This document shows, piece by piece, positions 1 through 8,065 of a stretch of DNA of 64,000 bases. The first letter of the stretch is position 1. Every line of letters begins with the position of its first letter. This DNA comes from Microbacterium sp. LWH7-1.2 (GTDB lineage Bacteria > Actinomycetota > Actinomycetes > Actinomycetales > Microbacteriaceae): positions 4,030,001 to 4,094,000 of the forward strand of contig NZ_CP151637.1 in assembly GCF_038397755.1 (NCBI RefSeq). The letters are read 5' to 3'. The notes beneath the pieces are model-generated. The model was not told the origin of the DNA. It did not search any database and saw only the letters and a program-made list of their open reading frames with translations. The translations under genes were made by a program, and so were the position numbers.

Positions 1-2
1 AC

Positions 3-1163
3 TTCACCGACGAGGCGAACACCGAATACGTGTCATGGCTCGGCACGCCGACGCTGCCGAAGTTCAACTGGGCGTCGCAGGAGCTGCGCGACCGCTTCAT
101 CGAGGGCACGGAGTCGGTGGTCGCGAAGTGGCTGAAGCCTCCGTACTCGACCGATGGCTGGCGCATCGACGTCGCCAACATGACCGGCCGCCTGGGCGAC
201 GTCGACCTCAACGCCGAGGTGCGTCAGCTGCTGCGCCAGACGATGATCGAAATCAACCCCGACACGATTCTGCTCGGCGAGTCGACGAACGACGCGGCCA
301 GCGACCTGCAGGGGGACGGCTGGCACGGCGCCATGACGTACCCGTCGTTCACACGGCCGCTGTGGGGGTGGCTGTCTGAGCCGACCGGGACGCCGTTCCT
401 GACGGCGGAGGGCGTGGAGCGCAGCGAGCCCTGGTTCTTCGGCCAGCCGATCGGCGGCATACCCCGCTACACCGCACGCCAGTTCGTCGATGCGATGGTG
501 CGCTTCACCGCGGGCATCCCGTGGCGCGTGCGCCTGGCCAACATGCAGCCGCTCGACACCCACGACACCGGCCGGTTCGCCACGAACGCCGGACCGGGCA
601 CCGTCCCCGTCGCCGTCGGGCTCATGGTGACGCTGCCGGGCCTACCGGTGGTGTTCGCGGGCGACGAGTTCGGGCTCACCGGCGCCGAGGGCGAAGACAG
701 CCGCACGCCGATCCCGTGGGGCACCGAAACCCACCCCGCCGTAGCCGAGCGCCTGGCCCTCTACCGCGAGCTCATCGCGCTGCGCCAGGCGCATCCGACC
801 CTCTCGACGGGGGGCCTGCGATGGGTGCACGTCGACGACGACACCGTCGTGTTCGCACGCGAGTCGCAGGACGAGACGCTCCTCGTGCTGGCCTCGAAGG
901 GTGACGCGGATGCCGAGATCGCGGCCGGCCAACTGCCCTGGGCGGCGGGGGCCGAGGCCGTGTTCGGCGACGCGACGCTCGCCGTCGCCTCGGACGGCTC
1001 GGTGGTGCTGTCGGCGGACGGCCCGGCGTTCGCGGTGTGGCGCCTCGCCGGCGTCCGGGTGCCCGCCCCGCTGCCGGCCACGTCCGAGCAGGCCGACGAG
1101 GTCTCCCGCGGCGTCGCCTCCGCGGAGACGATCACGCCCGCCGAGGAGGTGGCGTCGGCGTGA
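3..1163 (+). CDS. Glycoside hydrolase family 13 (alpha-amylase type), C-terminal part, cut by window edge
   Basis: The reading frame is open from base 3, so the true start lies outside the window. The translated part carries the second half of a GH13 (beta/alpha)8 barrel. DGWRIDVAN is conserved region II, with the Asp nucleophile near base 168. LLGEST is region III, with the Glu acid/base near base 280. LDTHDTGR resembles region IV. A C-domain follows (FARESQDETLLVLAS) and then an acidic Ala/Glu-rich tail. The family hydrolyses alpha-glucans or alpha-glucosides. Neopullulanase/alpha-glucosidase-like enzymes fit best, but the substrate cannot be fixed without the N-terminus. The stop overlaps the next start (GTGA), so the two are translationally coupled. 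Confidence 0.88.
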   Translation, partial: FTDEANTEYVSWLGTPTLPKFNWASQELRDRFIEGTESVVAKWLKPPYSTDGWRIDVANMTGRLGDVDLNAEVRQLLRQTMIEINPDTILLGESTNDAASDLQGDGWHGAMTYPSFTRPLWGWLSEPTGTPFLTAEGVERSEPWFFGQPIGGIPRYTARQFVDAMVRFTAGIPWRVRLANMQPLDTHDTGRFATNAGPGTVPVAVGLMVTLPGLPVVFAGDEFGLTGAEGEDSRTPIPWGTETHPAVAERLALYRELIALRQAHPTLSTGGLRWVHVDDDTVVFARESQDETLLVLASKGDADAEIAAGQLPWAAGAEAVFGDATLAVASDGSVVLSADGPAFAVWRLAGVRVPAPLPATSEQADEVSRGVASAETITPAEEVASA

Positions 1164-1948
1164 CGGCACCCGACCGCTTCGAGGAACTGAGCGCCGGCCT
1201 CGCGACCGGCGTCCGGGAGCGTCAGGGGCTCGTGGGGCTCGTGCTCCTCGGCTCCGCTTCCGATGAGGCCCGCCACCGGCGCGACGAATGGTCGGACCAC
1301 GACTTCTTCGCCGTCACGGCGGCCGGTCGGGGAGCTGAGATCCGTCCAGACCTGTCATGGCTGCCCGACCAGGATCGTCTCGTCCTCACGGCGCGCGAGG
1401 GGGAGATCGGCTTCGTCGCGGTCTATGACGACGCCCACGTGTTCGAGTTCGCCTTCTCCGACGCGGCCGAGCTCGCCGAGGCTCGCGCGGGCGACGCCAC
1501 GGTGCTCGTCGACGACGAGTCCGGAACGACGGCGATGCTGCTCGCCCAGTCGCGGGCGCGGGCGGCCGAGGGTGACCGGTTCGATCCGGCGAACGACGCG
1601 CGGCTCGTGCTCGTGAAGCTGCTGATCGGCGTCGGCCGCGTCCGGCGCGGCGAGGTGCTCAACGGCAACGCCTTCATCCGGCATTGGGCCGTCCACTTGC
1701 TCGTCCGGGCGATCCGCGGACGCTTCGCCGCAGCATCCACGGCCCTTCGCGACGCGAACGATCCGATGCGGCGGTTCGAGCGGGACTTCCCCGGTTGGGG
1801 GGCGCACATCGCGGCGGCGGTGGACCTGCCGATCGAGGAGACCGCATACGAGCTGTATCGGATGACGCGCGAGATCCTCGAGCCCGGCTGGGACGAGTTC
1901 CCGTCCCGCGCGGCCGACGTCGTCGCTACCCGGCTCGGCTGGAGCTGA
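1160..1948 (+). CDS. Nucleotidyltransferase-like protein
   Basis: A 262-residue protein starting at GTG 1160, whose start overlaps the preceding GH13 stop. This start is preferred to upstream in-frame codons because of the GTGA overlap and the GAGGAGG-like stretch before it. The N-terminus has the arrangement of polymerase-beta-type nucleotidyltransferases: Gly-Ser (GS, residues 31-32) followed by a DxD pair in WSDHDFFAV (Asp46 and Asp48). The remainder is helical, as in aminoglycoside or lincosamide nucleotidyltransferases. Members transfer a nucleoside monophosphate to small molecules or to partner proteins; the substrate here is unknown. The gene is followed by a very strong hairpin, so it probably ends the GH13 transcript. 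Confidence 0.6.
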   Translation: MTAPDRFEELSAGLATGVRERQGLVGLVLLGSASDEARHRRDEWSDHDFFAVTAAGRGAEIRPDLSWLPDQDRLVLTAREGEIGFVAVYDDAHVFEFAFSDAAELAEARAGDATVLVDDESGTTAMLLAQSRARAAEGDRFDPANDARLVLVKLLIGVGRVRRGEVLNGNAFIRHWAVHLLVRAIRGRFAAASTALRDANDPMRRFERDFPGWGAHIAAAVDLPIEETAYELYRMTREILEPGWDEFPSRAADVVATRLGWS

Positions 1949-1965
1949 CGCACCGGTTTTTGCGG

Positions 1966-2026
1966 GGACGACGGATGCTGCCGCCCCGCGCGCCGCGAAC
2001 GCGCGGGGTGGCGGCATCCGTCGTCC
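1966..2026. terminator. Strong bidirectional-type hairpin
   Basis: The arms 1966-1992 and 2000-2026 pair over 27 bp with two G-T wobbles and a 7-base loop. Both arms contain the word ACGGATGC or its complement. The hairpin lies just after the nucleotidyltransferase stop. No clear T-run follows, as is usual in high-GC actinobacteria. Confidence 0.75.
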
Positions 2027-2055
2027 TTCGTAGACTGGGCGGGCGAGGAGGTGCC

Positions 2056-2556
2056 ATGCGCCCACTGACCGAAGACGAGTTGCGTTCCGCGTTCGTGAAC
2101 GCCTCCGCCGACGAGCTGCGTCTCGTCACCCTGCCTCACGACTTCGTGCTCACCGACTGGGATCATCTCGACTTCCTGGCGTGGCGCGACCCGCGCACGC
2201 GCGGCCGGGGCTACCTGGTCGCCGAGATCGACGGGGAGCCCGCCGGTATCGTGCTCCGCGGCGCGGAGGGCTCGTCCCACGCGCGCGCGGCGCTCTGCAA
2301 CCTGTGCCACACGATGCAGCCGGCCGACCAGGTCACCATGTACACGGCGCGCAAGGCCGGTGAGGCCGGCGTGCACGGCGACAGCGTCGGCACGTACATC
2401 TGCGCCGATCTGTCGTGCCACGAGAACGTGCGCCTGGCGCCGCCGCTCGCGCCGAACGAGGTGCGCGCGAGCGTCGACATGAAGATCGACGGCACGCGCC
2501 GGCGCACCGAGGCCTTCGTCGGCCGCGTGCTCGAGACCGCCGGAGTAAGGCGATGA
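2056..2556 (+). CDS. FBP (elongation factor G-binding) domain protein
   Basis: A 166-residue protein starting at ATG 2056, preceded by GAGGAGG. It matches the C-terminal treble-clef zinc-finger domain of fibronectin-binding/EF-G-binding proteins (FBP_C). It has Cys81/Cys84 (CNLC) and Cys116/Cys121 (CADLSC), which would hold one zinc ion, and the family-typical segment around MYTARKAGEAG. Relatives bind EF-G and some release the ribosome from fusidic acid; others are uncharacterised. The stop overlaps the next ATG (ATGA), linking it to the PfkB kinase gene. Family assignment is firm from the cysteine spacing; function here is inferred. Confidence 0.75.
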   Translation: MRPLTEDELRSAFVNASADELRLVTLPHDFVLTDWDHLDFLAWRDPRTRGRGYLVAEIDGEPAGIVLRGAEGSSHARAALCNLCHTMQPADQVTMYTARKAGEAGVHGDSVGTYICADLSCHENVRLAPPLAPNEVRASVDMKIDGTRRRTEAFVGRVLETAGVRR

Positions 2557-3464
2557 CCGTCGTCGTCGTGGGCGACGCGCTCATCGACGAGCTGCGCGAC
2601 GACCACGGCGTGCGGGAGTTCGTCGGCGGGGCGGCGCTCAACGTCGCGGTCGGACTCGCGCGGCTCGGCGTGCCGGCCACCCTCGTCGCGATGCTGGGTG
2701 ACGATGAGCCCGCATCGCGCGTGCGGCGCTACCTCGCCGACTTCGGTGTGGACCTGCTCGCGACCCCGTCGCTTCTGGGCACTGCGCGCGCCGTGAGCAC
2801 CCGCTCCGGCGCGGGGGAGCCCGTGTACGAGTTCAACGAGGCGTCAGAGCGCCGCCGGATCCGTTTCGGCCAGGCCGAGCGCCAGGCCTTCGCGGACGCC
2901 GACCTCGTTGTCGTGAGCTGCTTCGCCTTCGACGACGCCGAGCAGGCCGCCGAGCTGGCGGAAGCGATCGCCGGGGCAGAGGCATCCGTCGCGGTCGACC
3001 CCAACCCGCGCACGGGCATGATGCACGACAAGGACGAGTTCGTGCGAGGCTTCGAGGCTCTTGCGGCCGGTGCCGCGCTCGTGAAGGTCGGCGAGGACGA
3101 CGCCGCGCTGCTGTACGACCAGCGGCTCGACGCCCTGCGCGCCCGCCTGATCGACCTCGGTGCCCGTGCCGTGCTCGCGACCGAGGGCGCCGCGGGCGCC
3201 ACGATCGAGGCCGGTGACACCGTGGTGACGCGGCCGATCTCGAACCTTCCGGGCCGCATCGTCGACACGATGGGCGCCGGCGACGCCGCCTTCGCCGCCA
3301 CGATCGCCGCGCTCGTCGCGGGGAGGCCCGACACCGCGGAGGACTGGGACACGGTGCTGGTCTCGGCGATGGACGCAGCCGCCGCGACGTGCCGGTTCGA
3401 GGGGGCGCTGCTGCGCACGCCGAGCGCGCTCGAGAGCCTGGATCTCGACCGCATCGGCACGTGA
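2553..3464 (+). CDS. PfkB-family carbohydrate kinase
   Basis: A 303-residue protein starting at ATG 2553, overlapping the FBP stop by 4 bp. The N-terminal PfkB signature is FVGGAALNVAVGLARLG (residues 23-39). The C-terminal signature is DTMGAGDAAFAA, whose Asp is the catalytic base and whose GAGD forms the anion hole. The length is normal for the ribokinase/fructokinase superfamily. The enzyme should phosphorylate a sugar or nucleoside with ATP in the cytosol. A fructokinase- or ribokinase-like role is most likely, but no residue set fixes the substrate. Confidence 0.85.
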   Translation: MTVVVVGDALIDELRDDHGVREFVGGAALNVAVGLARLGVPATLVAMLGDDEPASRVRRYLADFGVDLLATPSLLGTARAVSTRSGAGEPVYEFNEASERRRIRFGQAERQAFADADLVVVSCFAFDDAEQAAELAEAIAGAEASVAVDPNPRTGMMHDKDEFVRGFEALAAGAALVKVGEDDAALLYDQRLDALRARLIDLGARAVLATEGAAGATIEAGDTVVTRPISNLPGRIVDTMGAGDAAFAATIAALVAGRPDTAEDWDTVLVSAMDAAAATCRFEGALLRTPSALESLDLDRIGT

Positions 3465-3475
3465 GCACCCTCGAT

Positions 3476-3504
3476 TTCTGACCTCAGGGATCTACGCGTA
3501 AGAT
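3476..3504 (+). promoter_or_regulatory. Putative sigma-A promoter of tRNA-Tyr
   Basis: TTCTGA (3476-3481) and TAAGAT (3499-3504) are separated by 17 bp, about 50 bp before the mature tRNA. No other gene follows. Confidence 0.5.
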
Positions 3505-3553
3505 GGTGGATCGCGCCTCCGGTCGTCTGGAAAAGTCGGACGGGTGCGCACCT

Positions 3554-3638
3554 GGCGAGTTACCCAAGCGGCCAAAGGGATCTGACTGTAAATCAGCCGT
3601 CTTAGACTTCGGGGGTTCGAATCCCTCACTCGCCACCA
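3554..3638 (+). tRNA. tRNA-Tyr (GTA anticodon)
   Basis: The acceptor strands GGCGAGT (3554-3560) and ACTCGCC (3628-3634) pair perfectly and are followed by an encoded ACCA. The anticodon stem encloses CTGTAAA, giving anticodon GTA. An extended variable arm is present, as expected for bacterial tRNA-Tyr. A T-arm with GGTTCGAATCC is seen. Confidence 0.96.
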
Positions 3639-3643
3639 TCAGA

Positions 3644-3668
3644 AAGCGCCCCGCACCGCGGGGCGCTT
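3644..3668 (+). terminator. tRNA-Tyr terminator hairpin
   Basis: AAGCGCCCCGC and GCGGGGCGCTT form an 11-bp stem with a 3-base loop, 6 nt after the tRNA CCA end. Confidence 0.75.
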
Positions 3669-3683
3669 CGTGGTTTGCGGCGC

Positions 3684-3689
3684 TAGCCT
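3684..3689 (+). promoter_or_regulatory. -10 element of a leaderless-type start
   Basis: TAGCCT stands 6 bp before the ATG at 3696, the TAnnnT-N6-start spacing seen at leaderless actinobacterial genes. Confidence 0.45.
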
Positions 3690-3695
3690 GAGGCG

Positions 3696-4253
3696 ATGAT
3701 CTGGACGGCCACCGGCACCCTCACCGCGGAGGCCGCGACGCGGCATCCCGAGCTCGTCAGCCCGGTCGTCGCCGGCGGGCTCGCGCAGCTCGATCCCGCC
3801 GTTGCGGCGACCGTGGGCGTCGCCGCGATCGACCCGTCGCTCGCCGACACGGCAGCGTTCTGCGAGCGGTACGGCGTCGCGCCCGAGGCGTCGGCGAACT
3901 GCGTCGTCGTGAAGGGCAAACGTGGCGGCGCTGTGCGGTTCGCCGCGTGCATGGTGCTCGCGACGACCCGCGCCGATGTGAACGGCGTCGTGCGGCGGCG
4001 CCTCGACGTGCGCAGCGCCTCGTTCGCGCCGGCGGACGAAGCCGTCGCGCTCACCGGCATGGAGTACGGCGGTATCACCCCGATCGGGCTTCCCGCGGAC
4101 TGGCCGATCCTCGTCGACGCCGCCGTCGCAGCGACGCCCGAGGTCGTCATCGGCGGGGGAGTGCGCGGCAGCAAGCTCTTCCTTCCGGGCAGCGCCCTGC
4201 TCACCCTCCCGGGTGCCGAGCTCGTCGAGGATCTCGGACGCGCCGTGGGCTGA
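3696..4253 (+). CDS. YbaK/EbsC-type aminoacyl-tRNA deacylase
   Basis: A 185-residue protein matching the YbaK/prolyl-tRNA-synthetase-associated editing domain. Visible signatures are CVVVKGKRGG, the central EYGGITPIGLP and the C-terminal VVIGGGVRGSKLFL. The conserved Lys in KGKRGG is in the position of the lysine used by YbaK/ProX to hydrolyse mischarged aminoacyl-tRNA. It acts in the cytosol as a trans-editing factor. The gene stands alone, with a TAGCCT element 6 bp before ATG and no Shine-Dalgarno sequence, so it is probably translated from a leaderless mRNA. Which mischarged tRNA is edited cannot be told. Confidence 0.8.
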   Translation: MIWTATGTLTAEAATRHPELVSPVVAGGLAQLDPAVAATVGVAAIDPSLADTAAFCERYGVAPEASANCVVVKGKRGGAVRFAACMVLATTRADVNGVVRRRLDVRSASFAPADEAVALTGMEYGGITPIGLPADWPILVDAAVAATPEVVIGGGVRGSKLFLPGSALLTLPGAELVEDLGRAVG

Positions 4254-4368
4254 GGCATCCGTTCGAATCCGGTCGGCCACCCGGGCTGCGATCACCTCCC
4301 ACGCGCCGCGGGTCGGCGTGTCAGGATGGGCGGTGCAGGCACTCCGCCCGCGTCACGAGAGGAACGCC

Positions 4369-5355
4369 ATGACCGCGCCCGACCCGTATGCGACGCCCGC
4401 TCCGAGAGGGGAAGCCGGGCGGACGGATGCCTCGCCCTCGCCGTTGCTGCGCGCCGCCATCTGGGTCGCGATCGGCGCCCTCATCGCCGCCGCGCTGGTC
4501 TGCGTCGTCTGGGTGCTGATCGGATCGCAGAACGGGCTCATCGGGCGGGCGTTCCTGACGATCCTGCTGCTCGCGGCGTTCGCCGGAGTGGCCATCCTCG
4601 ACGCGCACCTGGCGCCCCGTCGGCCGGGCTGGTTCGCCCTGGCGAGCATGGCGTCGTGGATCGTCGCGCTCCTCATCGGCGCCATCATGATCTGGATGCC
4701 CGACCGCTTCCCGTGGCTGGGGGTTTCGCGGGTCATCCAGTTCCTGCTGATCGTGCTGATCCTGCAGCTCGTGCTGCTGCACGCGCGCCTGTACCTCAGG
4801 GCGTTCCAGCGCCACGACACCCCTTTCACCCGCACGGTGGTCGTCATCACCATCGCGCTGGTCGTAGGACTCGCGGCCCTGCTGATCATCCCGCTGGCGT
4901 TCTGGGAGTGGCTGTACTTCGCCGACATCTACTGGCGCATCGTCGTCGCGGTCGCGATCCTCGCCGCCGTGGGCACGGCGCTCGTCCCCCTCGTCAACGT
5001 GCTGTTCGCGCCCAAGAGGCCTCGTCCGTACGCCGTGCATCACGCCCCTGCCTCGCCGGCGGCGCCGGCCGCCATCGCGCCGGCGGCGCAGGACCTCCTG
5101 CCGTGGCCGACGTACGTCGACGCGGTCACGCCGCTCCCGATGCTCCCGGACGGCTCGCCGGACTGGAACGCGTACTACACGGGCTACCCGTCGCCGGGCG
5201 CGCACGTGTTCACGCGGGTCGAGCCGGCGCCCGCGGAGCTCGCCGCGCCGACTCCCGAGCCGGCGGCTTCCGAGTGGACGGGTTCCGAGCCGCCGAGGAC
5301 GCAGCCCGGGTACGAGGGCTACCCGCCGCCTCCGCCGCTGCCGCCGCGTCCCTGA
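4369..5355 (+). CDS. Multi-pass membrane protein with Pro-rich C-terminal tail
   Basis: A 328-residue protein whose start at ATG 4369 follows GAGAGGA. After a short hydrophilic N-terminus it shows about six hydrophobic spans between residues 27 and 230, for example IGALIAAALVCVVWVLIG and FLLIVLILQLVLL. A roughly 100-residue tail rich in Pro, Ala and Tyr ends in PPPPPLPPRP. The tail may be cytoplasmic or extracellular. I recognise no family. It stands alone between ybaK and a convergent FAD oxidoreductase gene. It is real by codon pattern and ribosome-binding site; function unknown. Confidence 0.7.
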   Translation: MTAPDPYATPAPRGEAGRTDASPSPLLRAAIWVAIGALIAAALVCVVWVLIGSQNGLIGRAFLTILLLAAFAGVAILDAHLAPRRPGWFALASMASWIVALLIGAIMIWMPDRFPWLGVSRVIQFLLIVLILQLVLLHARLYLRAFQRHDTPFTRTVVVITIALVVGLAALLIIPLAFWEWLYFADIYWRIVVAVAILAAVGTALVPLVNVLFAPKRPRPYAVHHAPASPAAPAAIAPAAQDLLPWPTYVDAVTPLPMLPDGSPDWNAYYTGYPSPGAHVFTRVEPAPAELAAPTPEPAASEWTGSEPPRTQPGYEGYPPPPPLPPRP

Positions 5356-5366
5356 GCGCGGGACGG

Positions 5367-6959
5367 TCAGCGGGCGAGCAGCTCGAGCGCGGCCATGGCG
5401 GCGTTGTGTCCGCCGAGGCCGCTGACCGCGCCGCCGCGGCGCGCGCCCGAGCCGCACAGCAGCACGTCCGGATGCTCCGTCGCGACGCCCCACCGTCGAG
5501 CGGGCGTGTCGAGGGGCTCGTCGTCACCCGCCCATGGCCACGAGAGCGGCCCGTGGAAGATGTCGCCGCCGACCATACCGAGCGACTGCTCGAGATCGGC
5601 GGTGGTCCGCGCCTCGACGCACGGCGTGCCGTCAGGAGCCTCGTAGACGCAATGGGCGAGGGGCTCGCCCAGCACCGCGTCGAGTGAGCGCTGGGCCGCG
5701 TCGAGGAGCGCGGCGCGCGCAGCATCCGTGTCCCGTCCGTCGAGGAGGCGGTGCGGCACCTGCAGGCCGAAGAGCGTCAGGGTCTGCGCACCCGAGGCGC
5801 GCAGCTCGGGGCCGAGGATCGTCGGGTCGGTGAGGGAGTGGCAGTAGATCTCGGCCGGGAGGGGATCAGGGATGCCGCCGCCCGCGGCCGCCCGATACGC
5901 GTCGTCGAGCTGGGTCATGGTCTCGTTGACGTGGAACGTGCCGGCGAACGCGGCCTCGGGTGCGACGCGGTCGTCGCGAAGACGGGGGAGTCGCTTCAGC
6001 AGCATGTTCACCTTCAGCTGCGCGCCCTCGGGCGCGGGGGCGGCGCCGAGCGAGGCACCGGCGCCGCCCGCCGCGAGCAGCCGCGCGAGCACGGCGGGGC
6101 CGACGCCGCCCAGCACCAGTCGAGCATGGACGGCACCGCCGTCGGCGAGGGTGATCTCGCCGTCCGGCGTCACGGCGATCACCTCGGTCTCGGTGCGCAC
6201 CTCGGCGCCCGCCTGGCTCGCGGCGCGCGACAGTTCTGTCGTCACGCGGCCCATGCCGCCGACGGGCACGTCCCAGTGCCCGGTGCCGCCGCCGATCACG
6301 TGGTAGAGGAAGCATCGGTTCTGGAGCAGGCTCTCGTCGTCAGCCGAGGCGAACGTGCCGATGAGCCCGTCGGTGAGGGCGATGCCACGGGCGATGTCCG
6401 TGTCGAACGACGACCGCAGCACGTCACCCAGGGGACGCTCGAAGAGGTCGGACCAGAGCCGGTCGTCTCCGAGCTCCGTCCGCACCGCTTGTTCGCGAGC
6501 AAGCGGCCGCGTCATCGAGGGGAAGAGGAATCGCGCGACCGGTTCGATCCGGTCGGAGAAGTCTGCGAACCGCTGTGCTTCTGCAGGGCTTCCGGTGACG
6601 CGGGTGAACGAGTCGGCGGTGGCCGCAGCATCCGCTGTATCGATCAGGATCCCGCGCGACGGGCTCGCCGGATCCGGCGTGTAGGACGAGTAGCGGCGGC
6701 GGAGGAGACGGATCTCGAGGCCGAGATCGTCGATGATGCCCTGCGGCAGCAGGCTGACGAGGTAGGAGTACCGCGAGAGCCGTGCGTCGACGCCGGCCCA
6801 CGGCCGCTCGGACACCGCGGCGCCGCCGACGTGGTCCAGCCGTTCGAGGACGACGACCGAGCGTCCGGCCCGTGCCAGGTACGCGGCGGCGACGAGGGCG
6901 TTGTGACCGCCGCCGACGATGGCGACGTCGAAGCGGGAGGGACGGGCGGCAGCGACCAT
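5367..6959 (-). CDS. FAD-dependent oxidoreductase, phytoene desaturase/PYROXD2-like
   Basis: A 530-residue protein. ATG 6959 is chosen over a GTG at 6968, which adds only three residues. The N-terminus has the Rossmann FAD-binding motif VAIVGGGHNALVAAAYLA followed by VVVLERLDHVGG. The C-terminus has LCGSGARRGGAVSGLGGHNA, the second FAD contact typical of phytoene dehydrogenase/carotenoid isomerase-related NAD(P)/FAD oxidoreductases. Non-carotenoid members (PYROXD2-like) are common in actinobacteria and mostly uncharacterised. No carotenoid genes lie nearby, so a pigment role is not supported. It is convergent with the membrane protein gene and divergent from the inositol monophosphatase gene. 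Confidence 0.78.
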   Translation of the reverse strand: MVAAARPSRFDVAIVGGGHNALVAAAYLARAGRSVVVLERLDHVGGAAVSERPWAGVDARLSRYSYLVSLLPQGIIDDLGLEIRLLRRRYSSYTPDPASPSRGILIDTADAAATADSFTRVTGSPAEAQRFADFSDRIEPVARFLFPSMTRPLAREQAVRTELGDDRLWSDLFERPLGDVLRSSFDTDIARGIALTDGLIGTFASADDESLLQNRCFLYHVIGGGTGHWDVPVGGMGRVTTELSRAASQAGAEVRTETEVIAVTPDGEITLADGGAVHARLVLGGVGPAVLARLLAAGGAGASLGAAPAPEGAQLKVNMLLKRLPRLRDDRVAPEAAFAGTFHVNETMTQLDDAYRAAAGGGIPDPLPAEIYCHSLTDPTILGPELRASGAQTLTLFGLQVPHRLLDGRDTDAARAALLDAAQRSLDAVLGEPLAHCVYEAPDGTPCVEARTTADLEQSLGMVGGDIFHGPLSWPWAGDDEPLDTPARRWGVATEHPDVLLCGSGARRGGAVSGLGGHNAAMAALELLAR

Positions 6960-7051
6960 GCGCACCACGCTACCCAGCCGGTCGCCTGTACTCGCGATGT
7001 CGGGTGTCGTTCGCGCACCCGGCCCGTGGCGGGGCGTCGCCGCCGGTTCGT

Positions 7052-7057
7052 TACCGT
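7052..7057 (+). promoter_or_regulatory. -10 element of a leaderless-type start
   Basis: TACCGT lies 6 bp before ATG 7064. The intervening GGAGGC could also serve as a ribosome-binding site, so the leaderless reading is only one option. Confidence 0.35.
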
Positions 7058-7063
7058 GGAGGC

Positions 7064-7870
7064 ATGAGCCTCGAGCACGACCTCGAATCCCTTGCCATCG
7101 ACATCGCCCGCGAAGCCGGGGAGCTCGCGCGGACGCGCCGCGAAGCCGGCGTCGCGATCGCGGCGACCAAGACCGCCCTCGCCGACATCGTGACGGAGGC
7201 CGACCGCGAGGTCGAGGCGCTGATCCGCGCCCGACTGACGGCGGCCCGGCCCGACGACGGGTTCCTCGGCGAGGAGACCGGCGGAGCTCAGGGTGAGAGC
7301 GGCGTGACGTGGGTCGTCGACCCGATCGACGGCACCGTCAACTACGCGTACGGCATCCCGTCCTACGCGGTCAGCATCGCGGCCGTGCAGGGCGAGCCGA
7401 CCCCCGGCGAGTGGGAGGCGCTGGCGGGCGTCGTCTACACCCCGGTGCTCGGCGAGATCTTCCACGCCGCCCGCGGGGAGGGCGCGTGGCTGGGCGTGAA
7501 CCGGCTCGCCGTCAACCCCGAGGTCGGCGGTGCCGGCGCGCTCCTCGCGACCGGCTTCGGCTACGACCCGGCGACGCGACCCGGCGACATCGAGCTCATC
7601 GGCCGCGTCATGCCCGCGGTGCCCGCGCGCGACCTGCGCCGGGGCGGATCGGCGGCGAGCGACCTCGCGTACGTCGCGGCCGGGCGCCTCGACGGCTACT
7701 TCGAGCGCGGGCTCGCCCCGTGGGACCTCGCGGCGGGGTCCCTGCTCGTGACCGAGGCGGGTGGCCGGTTCGGCCGCGCGGAGCCCGACGGCGGTCCGCG
7801 CGCACCTCTCGTCGTGGCCGCCACTCCGGCTATCTTCGACCGCCTGGCGGAGGCGGCGGGGCTCGCGTGA
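7064..7870 (+). CDS. Inositol monophosphatase family protein
   Basis: A 268-residue protein. The lithium-sensitive phosphatase motifs are present in order: FLGEETGG (metal-binding Glu), WVVDPIDGTVNYAYGIP (DPIDGT, with metal ligands and catalytic Thr) and WDLAAGSLLVTEAGG (C-terminal metal Asp). Length is normal. The family dephosphorylates myo-inositol phosphates, histidinol phosphate or 3'-phosphoadenosine phosphates. The short metal-binding loops fit an IMPase or histidinol-phosphatase role, which sequence alone cannot separate. It is a soluble, Mg-dependent enzyme encoded as a single gene. Confidence 0.85.
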   Translation: MSLEHDLESLAIDIAREAGELARTRREAGVAIAATKTALADIVTEADREVEALIRARLTAARPDDGFLGEETGGAQGESGVTWVVDPIDGTVNYAYGIPSYAVSIAAVQGEPTPGEWEALAGVVYTPVLGEIFHAARGEGAWLGVNRLAVNPEVGGAGALLATGFGYDPATRPGDIELIGRVMPAVPARDLRRGGSAASDLAYVAAGRLDGYFERGLAPWDLAAGSLLVTEAGGRFGRAEPDGGPRAPLVVAATPAIFDRLAEAAGLA

Positions 7871-8065
7871 TGACGCCGTTCTCATCGAATCCTCACGAAA
7901 CGCGCGTGGTGAAATCCAAGCCGTACATGGCATTCCCAGGGCGCCCGGGGTAGGGTTTACCCGATCGTTACCTTCGCCACCCGAACGGCGGAGGGGTCCT
8001 TTGCCCGAAGACCGCCTTGTCGCGAACACCCCCCTCGCGGCACGACCTGAGAGCCCGCTTCCGCT

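Noticed and set aside
3503..3691. A 62-codon open frame across tRNA-Tyr
   Set aside because: It simply reads through the tRNA and its terminator; no ribosome-binding site or family.
5367..6959. Carotenoid biosynthesis role for the FAD oxidoreductase
   Set aside because: No crtB, crtE or other carotenoid genes nearby, and the protein fits the PYROXD2-like branch equally well.
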